From Gammaproteobacteria bacterium (GTDB taxonomy: Bacteria; Pseudomonadota; Gammaproteobacteria; Xanthomonadales; Marinicellaceae), in assembly GCA_041395445.1 (NCBI GenBank), contig JAWLAO010000001.1:186001-250000 (forward strand): 64,000 nucleotides of DNA. The letters are read 5' to 3'. The notes below the pieces were generated by a model, which worked only from the letters and a program-made list of their open reading frames with translations, was not told the DNA's origin and searched no databases. The position numbers and the translations under genes were made by a program. The first letter of the stretch is position 1; every line of letters begins with the position of its first letter. This document shows positions 23,534 to 34,500 of this stretch, piece by piece.

Positions 23534-25021
23534 TCAACTCACCTCAGGACGCATATAAGGAAACAGAAGTACGTCTCTGATCGAAGCTGAATCTGTAAAC
23601 AGCATCACCAAACGGTCAATCCCAATACCCTCACCTGCTGTCGGCGGCATTCCATATTCCAGAGCTCTAACATAATCAGCATCATAATGCATCGCTTCAT
23701 CATCGCCGGCTTCTTTACTGGCGACTTGCTCTTTGAATCTTTCTGCCTGATCTTCAGGATCATTCAATTCGGAAAATCCGTTGGCTATTTCATTTCCTGA
23801 AATAAACAGTTCGAAACGATCTGTGTAATCAGGATTAATATCATTTCGACGGGATAATGGTGAGATTTCAGTTGGATACTCTATCACAAATGTCGGTTGA
23901 ATTAACTCCGCTTCCGCTGTTTCTTCAAAAATTTCAGATAATAAACGACCTTTACCCCAATTATCCTCAACATGAATACCCAACCTGTCACAATGTGTCG
24001 CTAATGCATCTCTGCTTTCGCAATCGGATGCAGAAATTTGCGGATTATGTTTAAGTACAAGGTCTTTCATACTGACTCTTGCAAAAGGACTGCCAAAATC
24101 AATTTTTTGACCTTGATAATCAATCATTGTTCCACCGGTAGCAACTTCAGCAAGCTGTTTAAACAATTCTTCAGTGATATCCATCAAATCGTTATAATCA
24201 GCATACGCCCAATAAAATTCCATCATGGTAAATTCAGGATTATGCCTTGTAGATACCCCTTCGTTACGGAAATTACGGTTGATTTCATAGACTCTTTCAA
24301 AACCACCAACAACCAGACGTTTCAAAAACAATTCAGGGGCAATTCTCAAATATAAAGTCAGATCCAAAGCATTATGATGTGTTTCAAAAGGTTTGGCAGC
24401 AGCACCACCCGGAATGATATGCATCATTGGAGTTTCAACCTCAAGAAAATTCTTGTTTTCCATAAAGTTACGAATGTGAGAAATGATTCTTGATCGTACT
24501 TTGAAAGTATCTCGACTTTCTTGGTTCATAATCAAATCCACATATCTCTGGCGATAACGGGTTTCCTGGTCGGATAATCCGTGAAATTTATCCGGCAGTG
24601 GTCTTAATGACTTGGTAATCAGACGGATTTCAGAGGTTTTAACAGAAAGCTCACCGGTTTGAGTTTTAAACATTGTGCCTTTAGCCGCAATAATATCGCC
24701 TAAATCCCAGGATTTGAATTCATTAAACTTCTCTTCTCCCACACCATTGAGCTGGACAAAAAGTTGAATGGATTCAGTCACATCTTTGATAACCGCAAAA
24801 CCACCCTTACCGAACTCACGTTTACTCATCATACGTCCAACAACTGAAACTTCGATATTCTGAGGATCTAAATCTTCTTTTGAAATATCGCCGTATTTCT
24901 CATGCAGTTCCAATGCTAAATGAGTTCGCCTGAAATCATTAGGAAACGCAATTCCTTTTTCATCACGAATTGATTGTAATTTTTGTCTTCTTTCAGTAAT
25001 TAAATGATTTTCTTCCGACAT
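23534..25021 (-). CDS. lysS: Lysyl-tRNA synthetase (class II)
   Basis: LysS charges tRNA-Lys. The 495-residue protein has an N-terminal OB-fold anticodon-binding domain (about 55-150, VVGRMMSKREFGKGGFAVIKD) and a class II catalytic core. Motif 2 is FRNEGVSTRHNPEFTMMEFY and motif 3 is GEGIGIDRLVMLFTDSASIR. Length and motifs are standard. It follows prfB by 39 bases on the same strand, the conserved prfB-lysS order. Confidence 0.96.
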   Translation of the reverse strand: MSEENHLITERRQKLQSIRDEKGIAFPNDFRRTHLALELHEKYGDISKEDLDPQNIEVSVVGRMMSKREFGKGGFAVIKDVTESIQLFVQLNGVGEEKFNEFKSWDLGDIIAAKGTMFKTQTGELSVKTSEIRLITKSLRPLPDKFHGLSDQETRYRQRYVDLIMNQESRDTFKVRSRIISHIRNFMENKNFLEVETPMMHIIPGGAAAKPFETHHNALDLTLYLRIAPELFLKRLVVGGFERVYEINRNFRNEGVSTRHNPEFTMMEFYWAYADYNDLMDITEELFKQLAEVATGGTMIDYQGQKIDFGSPFARVSMKDLVLKHNPQISASDCESRDALATHCDRLGIHVEDNWGKGRLLSEIFEETAEAELIQPTFVIEYPTEISPLSRRNDINPDYTDRFELFISGNEIANGFSELNDPEDQAERFKEQVASKEAGDDEAMHYDADYVRALEYGMPPTAGEGIGIDRLVMLFTDSASIRDVLLFPYMRPEVS

Positions 25022-25060
25022 TTCCCAAATCCTGGTTGAGTTATTTAAAAGTGGTTGATT

Positions 25061-26156
25061 TTATAAGCCTTGTTTCAAACTGGCAATAATAAATTTGTCT
25101 AAATCACCATCGAGTACAGCTTGCGTGTTTGAGTTCTCAACTCCTGTGCGTAAATCTTTGATTCGTGACTGATCCAGTACATAAGAACGAATTTGCGAAC
25201 CCCAACCCACATCCGCTTTAGCATCTTCAGTTGATTGCGATTCCTCCTGACGTTTTTGCATTTCAAGTTCATACAATTTAGCCTTTAATTGCTTCATTGC
25301 TGATGCTTTATTCTTATGTTGAGAGCGATCATCCTGACACTGAACCACGACATTCGTGGGAATATGAGTAATCCTCACAGCAGATTCAGTTCGGTTAACG
25401 TGCTGACCACCGGCGCCTGATGCCCGATAAACATCTATTCTCAAATCAGAAGGGTCGATTTCAATTTCAACATCATCATCAATTTCAGGTGATACAAATA
25501 CGGCTGCAAAGCTGGTATGACGTTTGTTACTGGAATCAAATGGTGATTTTCTCACTAAGCGGTGTACACCAATTTCTGTGCGTAACCAGCCAAAAGCATG
25601 GTCGCCGGTAATTTCTATGGTTGCTGATTTAATTCCTGCAACATCACCAGCGGAACACTCCAATAATTTGGTGCTAAATCCTTTTTTCTCACAATAACGC
25701 AAGTACATACGCAGAATCATTTCTGCCCAGTCCTGAGCCTCTGTTCCACCGGAACCGGATTGAATATCGAGAAAACAATTATTAGGATCCATTGGGTTGG
25801 AAAACATTTTGGTGAATTCCATTTTTTCCAATAGTCCTTGTATACGTTGTAAGTCCTGAATAACTATTTCAAGCGTTTCTTCGTCTTCTTCATGTTCAGC
25901 CATTTGTAGAAATTCATCAGCATCTTTGATGCCATTATGCAATTCATCAAGGCTTGACACGATTTGTTCGAGTTGTGAGCGCTCTTTGCCAAGAGCCTGT
26001 GCATGTTCCGGATTGTTCCAAACTTCCGGATTTTCAAGTTCTAAGTTAACTTCTTCGAGTTTTTCTTTTTTGACATCATAGTCAAAGAAACCTCCTTAAC
26101 TCGGAAGTTCTTTGACTAAAATCTTTAATTTGCGCGTGTTGCGGAGCGGTTTCCAT
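25061..26156 (-). CDS. prfB: Peptide chain release factor 2 (programmed +1 frameshift)
   Basis: RF2 terminates translation at UGA and UAA. The gene is read in two frames. From ATG 26156 the zero frame gives 24 codons ending SQRTSELRRFL, then an in-frame TGA at 26084-26082. A +1 shift at CTT-TGA-C continues with DYDVKKEKLEEV for 340 more residues (364 in total). The SPF anticodon tripeptide (RKSPFDSSNKR) and the GGQ hydrolysis motif (SGAGGQHVNRTES) are present. An annotation starting at the internal GTG (25960) would lose the first 65 residues. It is upstream of lysS. Confidence 0.95.
26082..26096 (-). promoter_or_regulatory. RF2 programmed +1 frameshift signal
   Basis: On the minus strand AGGAGG-TTT-CTT-TGA-C provides an internal Shine-Dalgarno sequence three bases before the slippery CTT and a UGA stop. 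This is the autoregulatory site by which low RF2 permits frameshifting. The Shine-Dalgarno is the full AGGAGG rather than the AGGGGG of E. coli; the spacing is the same. Confidence 0.95.
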
Positions 26157-26167
26157 AATTTTGTAAA

Positions 26168-26629
26168 TTACTTTCCTTCTTTGAGCAATCTCTGACGCAG
26201 TTCCCAACGTTCCTGTGCATCAATAGTCATTGTTGCGATCGGTCTCGCCATTAAGCGTCGTAATCCAATCTCTTCATCAGTATCTTCGCAATAACCATAG
26301 TCGCCTTCTTTAATACGAGTTAAAGCCTTGCGGATTTTTGCTAAAAGTTTTCTGTACCTGTCTCGAGTTCTTAATTCCAGGGTGTTTTCAGTTTCTCTGG
26401 AAGCACGTTCGGCATCATCGCCAACATCACGAACTTCAGATTGGAGGTTGTTTATTGTTTCCTGAGACTCCTTATTTAATTCTTCCTGCCATTGAACTAG
26501 TCTGCGACGGAAATACTCGACATGCTTATCGCACATGTATTCCTCATTTTCTGAGGGAATATAGCCTTCTTCAAGCTCAAGTTTTGGTATATATCCCTCT
26601 GGCAAATCATTAATGCTTCTTTCTGACAT
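26168..26629 (-). CDS. dksA: RNA polymerase-binding transcription factor DksA (one-cysteine form)
   Basis: DksA works with ppGpp on RNA polymerase to repress rRNA promoters and activate amino-acid genes. The start is ATG 26629 (MSERSINDLPEG), preceded by AGGAG, giving 153 residues. The coiled-coil tip region (EVRDVGDDAERASRE) with the DxxDxA acidic residues is intact. The zinc finger is degenerate: YCEDTDEEIGLRRL keeps one cysteine, and the C-terminal pair is replaced (MTIDAQERW). This layout resembles the zinc-independent DksA forms of alphaproteobacteria. It ends 11 bases before the prfB start on the same strand. Confidence 0.93.
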   Translation of the reverse strand: MSERSINDLPEGYIPKLELEEGYIPSENEEYMCDKHVEYFRRRLVQWQEELNKESQETINNLQSEVRDVGDDAERASRETENTLELRTRDRYRKLLAKIRKALTRIKEGDYGYCEDTDEEIGLRRLMARPIATMTIDAQERWELRQRLLKEGK

Positions 26630-26788
26630 TAAATTCTCCTGCGTATTTATATGGTGCAAATCCCATGATAGAATCCACACAATCAATCGAATAATCCGGC
26701 TTCAAGAAGCCAGAATTTTAGGGCGAGTATTTATAACTCAAAGACACTCAATGGGCAATAAAAACCTGACAATTTTTAACAAAATGGT

Positions 26789-27034
26789 ATGAAATTCATA
26801 TTAATTTACATTCTTAAAGGCTACAAATATTTTATTAGTCCACTTTTGGGCAATCGTTGTCGCTTTTATCCGAGTTGCTCTGAGTACATGATGACTGCCA
26901 TTCAACGATTTGGAGTGATTAAAGGAATCGGTCTTGGTGTGAAAAGAATTTCACGCTGTCACCCCGGTTGCGAAGGAGGAATTGATCATGTGCCGGAGGT
27001 TGAACCCGAACAAAATAAAAACGAAAATCTGTGA
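26789..27034 (+). CDS. yidD: Membrane protein insertion efficiency factor YidD
   Basis: The 81-residue protein has the full YidD signature: LIYILKGYKYFISPLLGNRCRFYPSCSEYM (positions 4-33) with the conserved cysteines, and ISRCHPGCEGGIDHVPE. It associates with the inner membrane and assists YidC-dependent insertion. The usual neighbours rnpA, rpmH and yidC are absent. Here it lies six bases before the dihydroorotase gene, with which it is probably co-transcribed. Confidence 0.93.
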   Translation: MKFILIYILKGYKYFISPLLGNRCRFYPSCSEYMMTAIQRFGVIKGIGLGVKRISRCHPGCEGGIDHVPEVEPEQNKNENL

Positions 27035-27040
27035 AATTAT

Positions 27041-28372
27041 ATGAATAAAATTCTTATTAAAAACGCAAAAATTGTCAATGAGCTGATTCTTTCAGAAAGC
27101 GACGTTTTAATCCATGGTCAAAGAATTGAAAAAATTGACAAAAACATCAGTGCTGATGATTCTTACACCATTATTGATGCAGAAGGCAAACACCTTCTTC
27201 CAGGAATGATTGATGACCAAGTCCATTTTCGCGAACCCGGAATGCCACATAAAGGTCGCTTTATTACTGAATCAGCAGCAGCTGTTGCCGGTGGAATCAC
27301 TTCGGTTATGGATATGCCAAACACATCACCTCAAACCACAAGCCAGCAAGCAATCATAGAGAAGCATAATCTCATCAAGGGTTATTCCCATTGTAATTAT
27401 GGATTTTATTTGGGCGCAACAAACGATAATATCGAAGATATTAAGTCCATTGATACCAGTTTGGTTTGTGGAGTCAAAGTTTTCATGGGAGCTTCAACAG
27501 GTAACATGCTGGTTGATAACGAAAATACACTGGATGAAATCTTCAAAAATACTGAAATTCTAGTAGCAACCCATTGTGAAGATTCACCGACCATACAACA
27601 CAATGAAGAACTCGCCAGAGAAAAATACGGTGAAGATGTCCCTGTTTCAGAGCATGGCAATATTCGTTCCAGAGAAGCCTGTATTAAATCGACCAATCTG
27701 GCTATGAAACTCGCAGAAAAACATGGAACAAAACTTCATGTTTTACATATTTCCACCGCTGAAGAAGTTGAGCTTTTCAAACAATTACCTTTATCACTGA
27801 AGCAAATTACCGGTGAAGCCTGTGTACATTTTGCCTGGTTCGACGATCATGATTACAGAGATTTAGGAACTCTCATTAAATGTAATCCCGCAGTTAAAAG
27901 AAATTCCGACAAAATGGCGATTATTGACGGAATTAATCATGGTAACCTCGATATTATTGCTACCGATCACGCACCTCATACATGGGACGAGAAACAAAAT
28001 AAATACTTCAAAGCGCCATCCGGTTTACCATTAGTACAAACAGCCCTACCCAGTTTATTGACATTGGTAAATCAGGGAAAATTTGCATTAGAGAAAATCG
28101 TTCAAAAAACATCTCATAATGTTGCCGATTTATTCAATTTGATTGATCGAGGCTACATTCGAGAAGACTATTTTGCCGATTTGGTTCTCGTTGACATGAA
28201 TAAAAGCTATACCGTTAAAAATACTGACATGCTTTATCAATGTGGCTGGACACCTTATGATGGTGAAACATTTACGGCGAGCATTGAGAAAACCTGGGTT
28301 AATGGTGAACTCAAATGGAATGGAACTTTATTAGGTCAAGCGAACGGTTTAGCACTCAAATATATCAGGTAA
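27041..28372 (+). CDS. pyrC: Dihydroorotase (Bacteroidota-like type, QxH variant)
   Basis: Dihydroorotase cyclises carbamoyl-aspartate in pyrimidine synthesis. The 443-residue amidohydrolase shows MIDDQVHFREPGMPHKG near residue 57, AGGITSVMDMPNTSPQT, VKVFMGASTGNML, LHVLHISTAEE and IATDHAPHTW. The usual metal-binding HxH is Gln60-Val-His62. I recall this DDQVHFREPG form from Flavobacteria-type dihydroorotases, so it may have been acquired by transfer. It follows yidD closely and precedes the isoaspartyl peptidase by four bases. Confidence 0.85.
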   Translation: MNKILIKNAKIVNELILSESDVLIHGQRIEKIDKNISADDSYTIIDAEGKHLLPGMIDDQVHFREPGMPHKGRFITESAAAVAGGITSVMDMPNTSPQTTSQQAIIEKHNLIKGYSHCNYGFYLGATNDNIEDIKSIDTSLVCGVKVFMGASTGNMLVDNENTLDEIFKNTEILVATHCEDSPTIQHNEELAREKYGEDVPVSEHGNIRSREACIKSTNLAMKLAEKHGTKLHVLHISTAEEVELFKQLPLSLKQITGEACVHFAWFDDHDYRDLGTLIKCNPAVKRNSDKMAIIDGINHGNLDIIATDHAPHTWDEKQNKYFKAPSGLPLVQTALPSLLTLVNQGKFALEKIVQKTSHNVADLFNLIDRGYIREDYFADLVLVDMNKSYTVKNTDMLYQCGWTPYDGETFTASIEKTWVNGELKWNGTLLGQANGLALKYIR

Positions 28373-28376
28373 AGTC

Positions 28377-29381
28377 ATGAGATTTCGTTTTTTAATTTTA
28401 ATTCTGTTTATTATTTCAACCACTGCCATGTCAGAAGAAACCAATAAAAACAAACCAATTGCTATTGTGATTCACGGTGGTGCCGGAACCATTCTTAAAG
28501 AAAATATGACTCCTGAAAAGGAAGCTGCTATCTCAGCCAAACTTGAGGAATCACTCAAAGCCGGATATCAAGTCCTTAAGAACAACGGAACTTCAACCGA
28601 TGCCGTTATTGCGGCAATCAATGTTATGGAAAACTCTGAACTTTTTAATGCCGGCAAAGGTGCTGTTTACACAGCAACCGGTGAACACGAATTGGATGCT
28701 TCAATCATGAGGGGAAGTGATTTACAAGCCGGGGCTGTGGCAGGCGTTAAGAAAATCAAAAATCCAATTAATGCTGCCAAAGAAGTAATGCTGAATTCTC
28801 CGCACGTTATGCTTTCTGGAAAAGGAGCCGATGAATTTGCCGCAAAACAAGGATTAGAAATGGTTGATAATAAATATTTTGATTCCGAGTATCGCTATCA
28901 ACAATGGCTGGAAATTCAAAAGAAAGATACAGTTTCCTTATCAGAAGACTTACTCAAAACAGATGGTAAATTCAGCACAGTTGGTGCAGTTGCCATAGAT
29001 AAAAAAGGAAACATAACTGCCGCTACATCAACCGGCGGCATGACCAATAAAGCATACGGCCGAATTGGTGATTCACCTATAGTTGGGGCAGGAACTTATG
29101 CCGACAATCGCAGTTGTGGAATTTCAGCAACAGGTCATGGAGAATATTTTATTCGTTATGCTGTTGCTCACGACATATGTGCCAGAACACTCTATCAAAA
29201 CAAATCTTTAGAACAAGCAGCTGATGAAGTGATCAATCAAATCCTCAAAAATGCAGGAGGAGATGGCGGAATTATTGGTTTAGATAAAAACGGCACTCCG
29301 ATCATGATTTTTAACACACCAGGAATGTATAGAGGATATAAAACTGAACAATCGGAATACACTGTTTTGATTTATAAATAA
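28377..29381 (+). CDS. iaaA: Exported isoaspartyl peptidase / L-asparaginase (Ntn hydrolase)
   Basis: The enzyme removes N-terminal isoaspartyl residues and may hydrolyse asparagine. The 334-residue precursor has a signal peptide (to about residue 18) and the plant-type asparaginase fold. IVIHGGAGTI starts the alpha subunit and the autoprocessing nucleophile is Thr201 in GKFSTVGAVAID. The beta-subunit GGMTNKAYGRIGDSPIVGAG follows. Export fits a role in peptide scavenging, together with other secreted hydrolases here. It starts four bases after the dihydroorotase stop. Confidence 0.92.
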   Translation: MRFRFLILILFIISTTAMSEETNKNKPIAIVIHGGAGTILKENMTPEKEAAISAKLEESLKAGYQVLKNNGTSTDAVIAAINVMENSELFNAGKGAVYTATGEHELDASIMRGSDLQAGAVAGVKKIKNPINAAKEVMLNSPHVMLSGKGADEFAAKQGLEMVDNKYFDSEYRYQQWLEIQKKDTVSLSEDLLKTDGKFSTVGAVAIDKKGNITAATSTGGMTNKAYGRIGDSPIVGAGTYADNRSCGISATGHGEYFIRYAVAHDICARTLYQNKSLEQAADEVINQILKNAGGDGGIIGLDKNGTPIMIFNTPGMYRGYKTEQSEYTVLIYK

Positions 29382-29391
29382 ACAATTGAAT

Positions 29392-31425
29392 ATGGAAGTC
29401 GTTAAACTTAAAGTCAATCGCAATCAGAAAAATTTTGCTATCAGCAGTCCGTTTGAACCTGCCGGTGATCAACCTGAAGCCATCAGAAAACTGACCGAAG
29501 GTTTTGAAAGTGGACTGAAAGCTCAAACTTTGTTGGGTGTCACCGGTTCAGGAAAAACTTTCACTATCGCCAATGCGATACAAAACATTCAGAAACCAAC
29601 AATGGTGATGGTGCATAACAAAACTCTCGCCGGGCAACTTTACAACGAATTTAAAGAATTTTTCCCCAATAATGCGGTTGAATATTTCGTTTCCTATTAC
29701 GACTATTATCAACCGGAAGCCTATGTCGCTGCATCGGACACTTATATCGAGAAAGATGCTTCAATCAACGAGTACATCGAGCAAATGCGACTGTCTGCTA
29801 CCAAAGCCCTGATGGAACGTCGGGATGTGATTATTGTGGCAACGGTTTCCGCTATTTACGGTCTAGGTGATCCTCAGTCCTATTTACGCATGGTCATTCC
29901 ACTGAAAGTCGGACAAATTATCGACCAGCGGGATTTACTCCGTCAATTAGCGGAATTACAATTTGATCGTAATGATTACGAATTGGCACGAGGAACTTTC
30001 CGGGTTCATGGGGAAGTGATTGATATTTTTCCAGCAGAATCTGACAAACAAGCCATTCGTATTGAACTTTTCGATGATGAAATCGAGCAACTGAGTTATT
30101 TCGATCCTCTGACGGGGAAAAAACTCAGTAATGAAACAGAAATCACAATATTTCCAACAACACACTTCGTCACTCCGCGTGACCGAATTGTACATGCCAT
30201 CAGCACCATTCGCGAAGAACTAGTTGAACGCTTGAAATTTCTCAAAGAAGAAAATCGCCTGGTCGAAGCACAAAGACTGGAACAACGAACCAATTATGAC
30301 TTGGAAATGATGATGGAACTCGGCTATTGCACCGGAATTGAGAACTATTCCAGACATCTGACCGGATTGCCTCCCGGTGCACCACCACCTTGTTTGTTTG
30401 ATTATCTGCCAGATGATGCTTTACTGGTGATGGACGAAAGCCATGTTTCCATTCCACAAATTGGCGGCATGTATAAAGGTGACCGTTCTCGAAAAGAAAA
30501 TTTAGTCAATTACGGTTTCCGTTTGCCTTCGGCAATGGACAACCGCCCTCTTCGTTTTGAAGAATGGGAAGCCAGAACCCCTCGAATGATTTTTGTCTCA
30601 GCGACTCCGGCAGATTATGAAGAAAAGAATGCTTCGCAAACTGTTGAGCAAGTGGTGAGACCCACAGGACTTCTTGATCCTAAAATTGAAGTCCGTCCGG
30701 TTTCCACACAAGTCGATGATTTGCTTTCTGAGGTTAATAAAAGAGTCAAAATTGGCGAACGAATTCTTGTCACCACGCTCACAAAACGCATGAGTGAGGA
30801 TTTAACCGATTACATGACAGAACATGGCATTAAATGTCGATATCTGCATTCTGAAATTGATACTGTTGAACGTGCGGAAATCATCCGAGACTTGCGACAA
30901 GGTGTTTTTGATGTTCTTATCGGTATCAATCTTCTTCGTGAAGGTTTGGATATGCCGGAAGTTTCGCTGGTTGCGATTTTAGATGCAGATAAACCCGGCT
31001 TTTTACGTTCTGATCGCTCGCTGATTCAAACTATTGGTCGTGCCAGCCGTAATTCAAAAGGCAAAGCGATTTTATATGGTGATAAAATCACTCCGGCAAT
31101 GGAATACGCCATCAACGAAACCCAACGTCGTCGTGAAAAACAAATGGAATTCAACAAAAAACATGGAATCACACCGAAAACAGTGATTCGTAAAATTCAT
31201 GATTTGAAAGATGGATTTGATGCCAATTCAGAAGCCGGCAGCAGACTGAAAGTTGCTGAAAAATCTGCAAATTACAATATCGAAACTCCTAAACAATTAG
31301 CACAACTCATTGCCAAGCTCGAAAAATCTATGTTTGAACACGCAAAAAACATGGAATTTGAAGAGGCTGCCAAAATTCGAGATGAAATCGCTCGTATTAA
31401 AAGCTCACAATTTGTTGGTGGTTAA
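29392..31425 (+). CDS. uvrB: Excinuclease ABC subunit UvrB
   Basis: UvrB is the damage-verification helicase-like subunit of nucleotide excision repair. The start is ATG 29392, two codons after an in-frame TTG, giving 677 residues. It has Walker A LGVTGSGKTFTIANA, the beta-hairpin SYYDYYQPEAYVA, Walker B LLVMDESHVS, helicase motif VI IQTIGRASRN, and the C-terminal UVR domain (EFEEAAKIRDEI) that meets UvrC. Length is typical. Confidence 0.97.
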   Translation: MEVVKLKVNRNQKNFAISSPFEPAGDQPEAIRKLTEGFESGLKAQTLLGVTGSGKTFTIANAIQNIQKPTMVMVHNKTLAGQLYNEFKEFFPNNAVEYFVSYYDYYQPEAYVAASDTYIEKDASINEYIEQMRLSATKALMERRDVIIVATVSAIYGLGDPQSYLRMVIPLKVGQIIDQRDLLRQLAELQFDRNDYELARGTFRVHGEVIDIFPAESDKQAIRIELFDDEIEQLSYFDPLTGKKLSNETEITIFPTTHFVTPRDRIVHAISTIREELVERLKFLKEENRLVEAQRLEQRTNYDLEMMMELGYCTGIENYSRHLTGLPPGAPPPCLFDYLPDDALLVMDESHVSIPQIGGMYKGDRSRKENLVNYGFRLPSAMDNRPLRFEEWEARTPRMIFVSATPADYEEKNASQTVEQVVRPTGLLDPKIEVRPVSTQVDDLLSEVNKRVKIGERILVTTLTKRMSEDLTDYMTEHGIKCRYLHSEIDTVERAEIIRDLRQGVFDVLIGINLLREGLDMPEVSLVAILDADKPGFLRSDRSLIQTIGRASRNSKGKAILYGDKITPAMEYAINETQRRREKQMEFNKKHGITPKTVIRKIHDLKDGFDANSEAGSRLKVAEKSANYNIETPKQLAQLIAKLEKSMFEHAKNMEFEEAAKIRDEIARIKSSQFVGG

Positions 31426-31507
31426 TACAATTCTGTATTCGAAATAATACGAACTCCCATCAAATTGTGATAAAGTATCTGAACTTTTTCACCATAACAA
31501 TAAATTA

Positions 31508-34500
31508 ATGAGAAATTCAAAAATACAAATCATATTGACTCTGTTATTTAGCTTTTCTATTCAGGCAGAGGATAATTCCAACAAAGAGGAAGAAAAAAAG
31601 TGGGATGTCAATAATCCTCCCGGAGAAACCACTTTAGCAACAATTAAGACAACAACAGGAACATGGATGAATCTGGATGTCAGCCCTGATGGCAAGACCA
31701 TTGCTTTCGATTTATTGGGTGACATCTACACAATGCCAATCGGTGGAGGGAAAGCCACAAACATTACCAACTCTATGGCTTGGGACATGCAACCTCGATT
31801 CTCACCGAATGGTAAACAGTTGGCTTTTACGACCGATCAAGGTGGTGGTGATAATATCTGGACAATGAACACCGATGGTTCAGAACAAAAACAAGTCACC
31901 AAAGAAGAGTTTCGCTTATTGAATCAGCCGGCATGGTCACCGGATGGCGAATACATTATTGCCCGCAAACACTTTACCGGAATGCGTTCCATTGGAGCCG
32001 GTGAAATCTGGATGTATCACAAATCAGGTGGTTCAGGAGTTCAGCTCAACAAACGCCCTAACGAGCAAAAAGACTTGGGTGAACCGATTTTTATGCCTGA
32101 TGGTAAACATGTTCTTTATTCTCGTGATGCCACTCCTGGACGTTATTTTGAATACTCTAAAGATTCAAACAATCAGATTTATGATATTGAAGCCATTGAT
32201 TTAGCAACTGGCGATATTGACATCTGGGTCAGCGGTCCCGGCGGTGCGGTTCGCCCTACTCCATCACCTGATGGTAAAACGTTGGCGTTCGTGCGTCGGG
32301 TTCGGAATAACTCCACATTATTTTTACAAGATCGTGAAAGCGGCGAGTTAATGCCGATTTATGACAATCTGGAAAGAGATATGCAGGAAACCTGGGCGAT
32401 TCACGGAGTTTATCCATCTTTTGCATGGACTCCTGATGGCAAGGAAATTGTATTCTACGCTAAAGGTGAAATTCACAAAGTGAATGTTAAAAGCAAAAAA
32501 GTGAATAACATCCCTTTTGCAGTTGAAGACACTCGTAAAATCAGTAAGGCCGTGACAGTAAATATCGACCCTGCTCCTGAAGAGTTCAAAGCAAAAATGC
32601 TGCGTTGGTTACAAAAATCACCAGACGGCAAGCAAGCGATCTTTCAGGCTTTAGGATATATTTACACCGTAAACCTCCCTGATGGAAAACCACAAAGACT
32701 CACCAAACAAACTAAGGACTTTGAACTTTATCCCAGATTTTCTCAAGATGGCAAATCCATCGTTTACACCACTTGGAACGATGAAAACCTTGGAACTATT
32801 CAAATTTCTAATCTTTCCGGCAAATCCAAACAAATCACTCAAAAACCCGGACATTTTATTAGTCCTTCATTATCAGCGGACAATAAAACAGTTGTCTATG
32901 AAGCCATTGGCGGAGGCTATCTGACATCTCCTCTCTACTCACAAGATACCGGTGTGTTTGTAATTGATGTGAAATCAGGAAAAACCACTCTCATTGATAA
33001 AAACGGTTCCGATCCTTTCTTTGCCGGAGATTCAGACCGTGTATTTTATTCCACATCGGATCAATCAGGCGAAGTGATAACCACACAACTTGTCAGTAAG
33101 GATTCATCCGGGCATAATCAACAGGAGCACTATTCCGGTCAATGGATTACAAATTTCAGTATTTCGCCGGATCAAAACTGGCTGGCATTTATCCAGAATT
33201 TTCAGGTTTATGTCACTCCATTTATTCAGAGTGGTAAATTTATTTCAACCGGTTCCGGTTCCAACAATCTGCCATTACAAAAGTTCTCTGATATTGCAGG
33301 AAGTTATCTGGCGTGGTCAAAGGATTCTCAAAAATTATCCTGGGCGCTTGGTCCTAATATTTATCAACAAAAAGTTTCTGAAAAATTCACCTATTTAGGC
33401 GGTAAAGACGAGAATGTCGCTGATCAAATTCACATCGAATTCGATGTCAAATCTGATATTCCTGATTCATCTGTGGCATTAACCGGTGCGACAGTCATCA
33501 CTATGAACGGAAATGAAGTGCTGAAAAATGCAACTATTTTGATTAAAAATAACCGAATTTCAGAAATAGGTACAGATGTCAATATTCCTAAAGGTACTGA
33601 AGTAATGGATGTTAGTGGTAAAACCATAATGCCAGGAATCGTTGATGTACATTGGCACGGACCTTATGCGAACAACCAAATCATTCCACAAGCCAGCTGG
33701 CACGCTCTAGGAAATCTGGCATTTGGTGTTACCACCGAACACAATCCGTCTGCTGATACCGCCGCTGTTTTCTCAGCGAGTGAAATGCAAAAAGCCGGGG
33801 TGATTACAGCTCCAAGAACTTTCTCAACTGGAACCATTCTGTACGGTGCGACACACTTTTTCACTGCCAAAGTTAATGGCGTTGAAGATGCCGTCGGACA
33901 TTTGGAGAGATTGAAATCTGTCGGTGCATTTTCAGTTAAAAGCTATAATCAACCACGTCGTAATCAACGTCAACAAGTGATTGAAGCTGCCAGACAGACA
34001 GGCATTATGGTTGTTCCCGAGGGTGGCTCACTATTTATGCACAACATGAGTATGATAGTTGATGGGCACACAGGAATTGAACACTCGATTCCGGTGGCAG
34101 CGATTTATGATGACGTTGTGCAGTTATGGTCACAATCAGAAACTGCTTATACACCAACTTTGATTGTTGGTTATGGCGGAATTTGGGGTGAAAGATATTG
34201 GTACGATACTACAGAAGTCTGGAAGCACCCTCTTCTCACCAAGTATGTTCCGAAACATATTCTAGAACCAATATCTGTTCGCAGAACAAAAGCTCCATTG
34301 GAAGATTACAATCACATCCGCAATGCAGAAGTCGCAACCAAATTACAAAATGCCGGAGTCAAAGTCATGGTTGGTGCACATGGACAACGCGAAGGCTTGG
34401 GGTCTCATTGGGAAATGTGGATGTTCGCTCAAGGCGGAATGCCACCAATCAATGTCATTAGAGCCGCAACCATTGACGGAGCTAAATACATTGGCATGGA

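Noticed and set aside
26698..26711. Hairpin GGCTT-CAAG-AAGCC between dksA and yidD as a terminator
   Set aside because: It lies upstream of both divergent genes, the stem is only five bases, and it lacks a T-tract.
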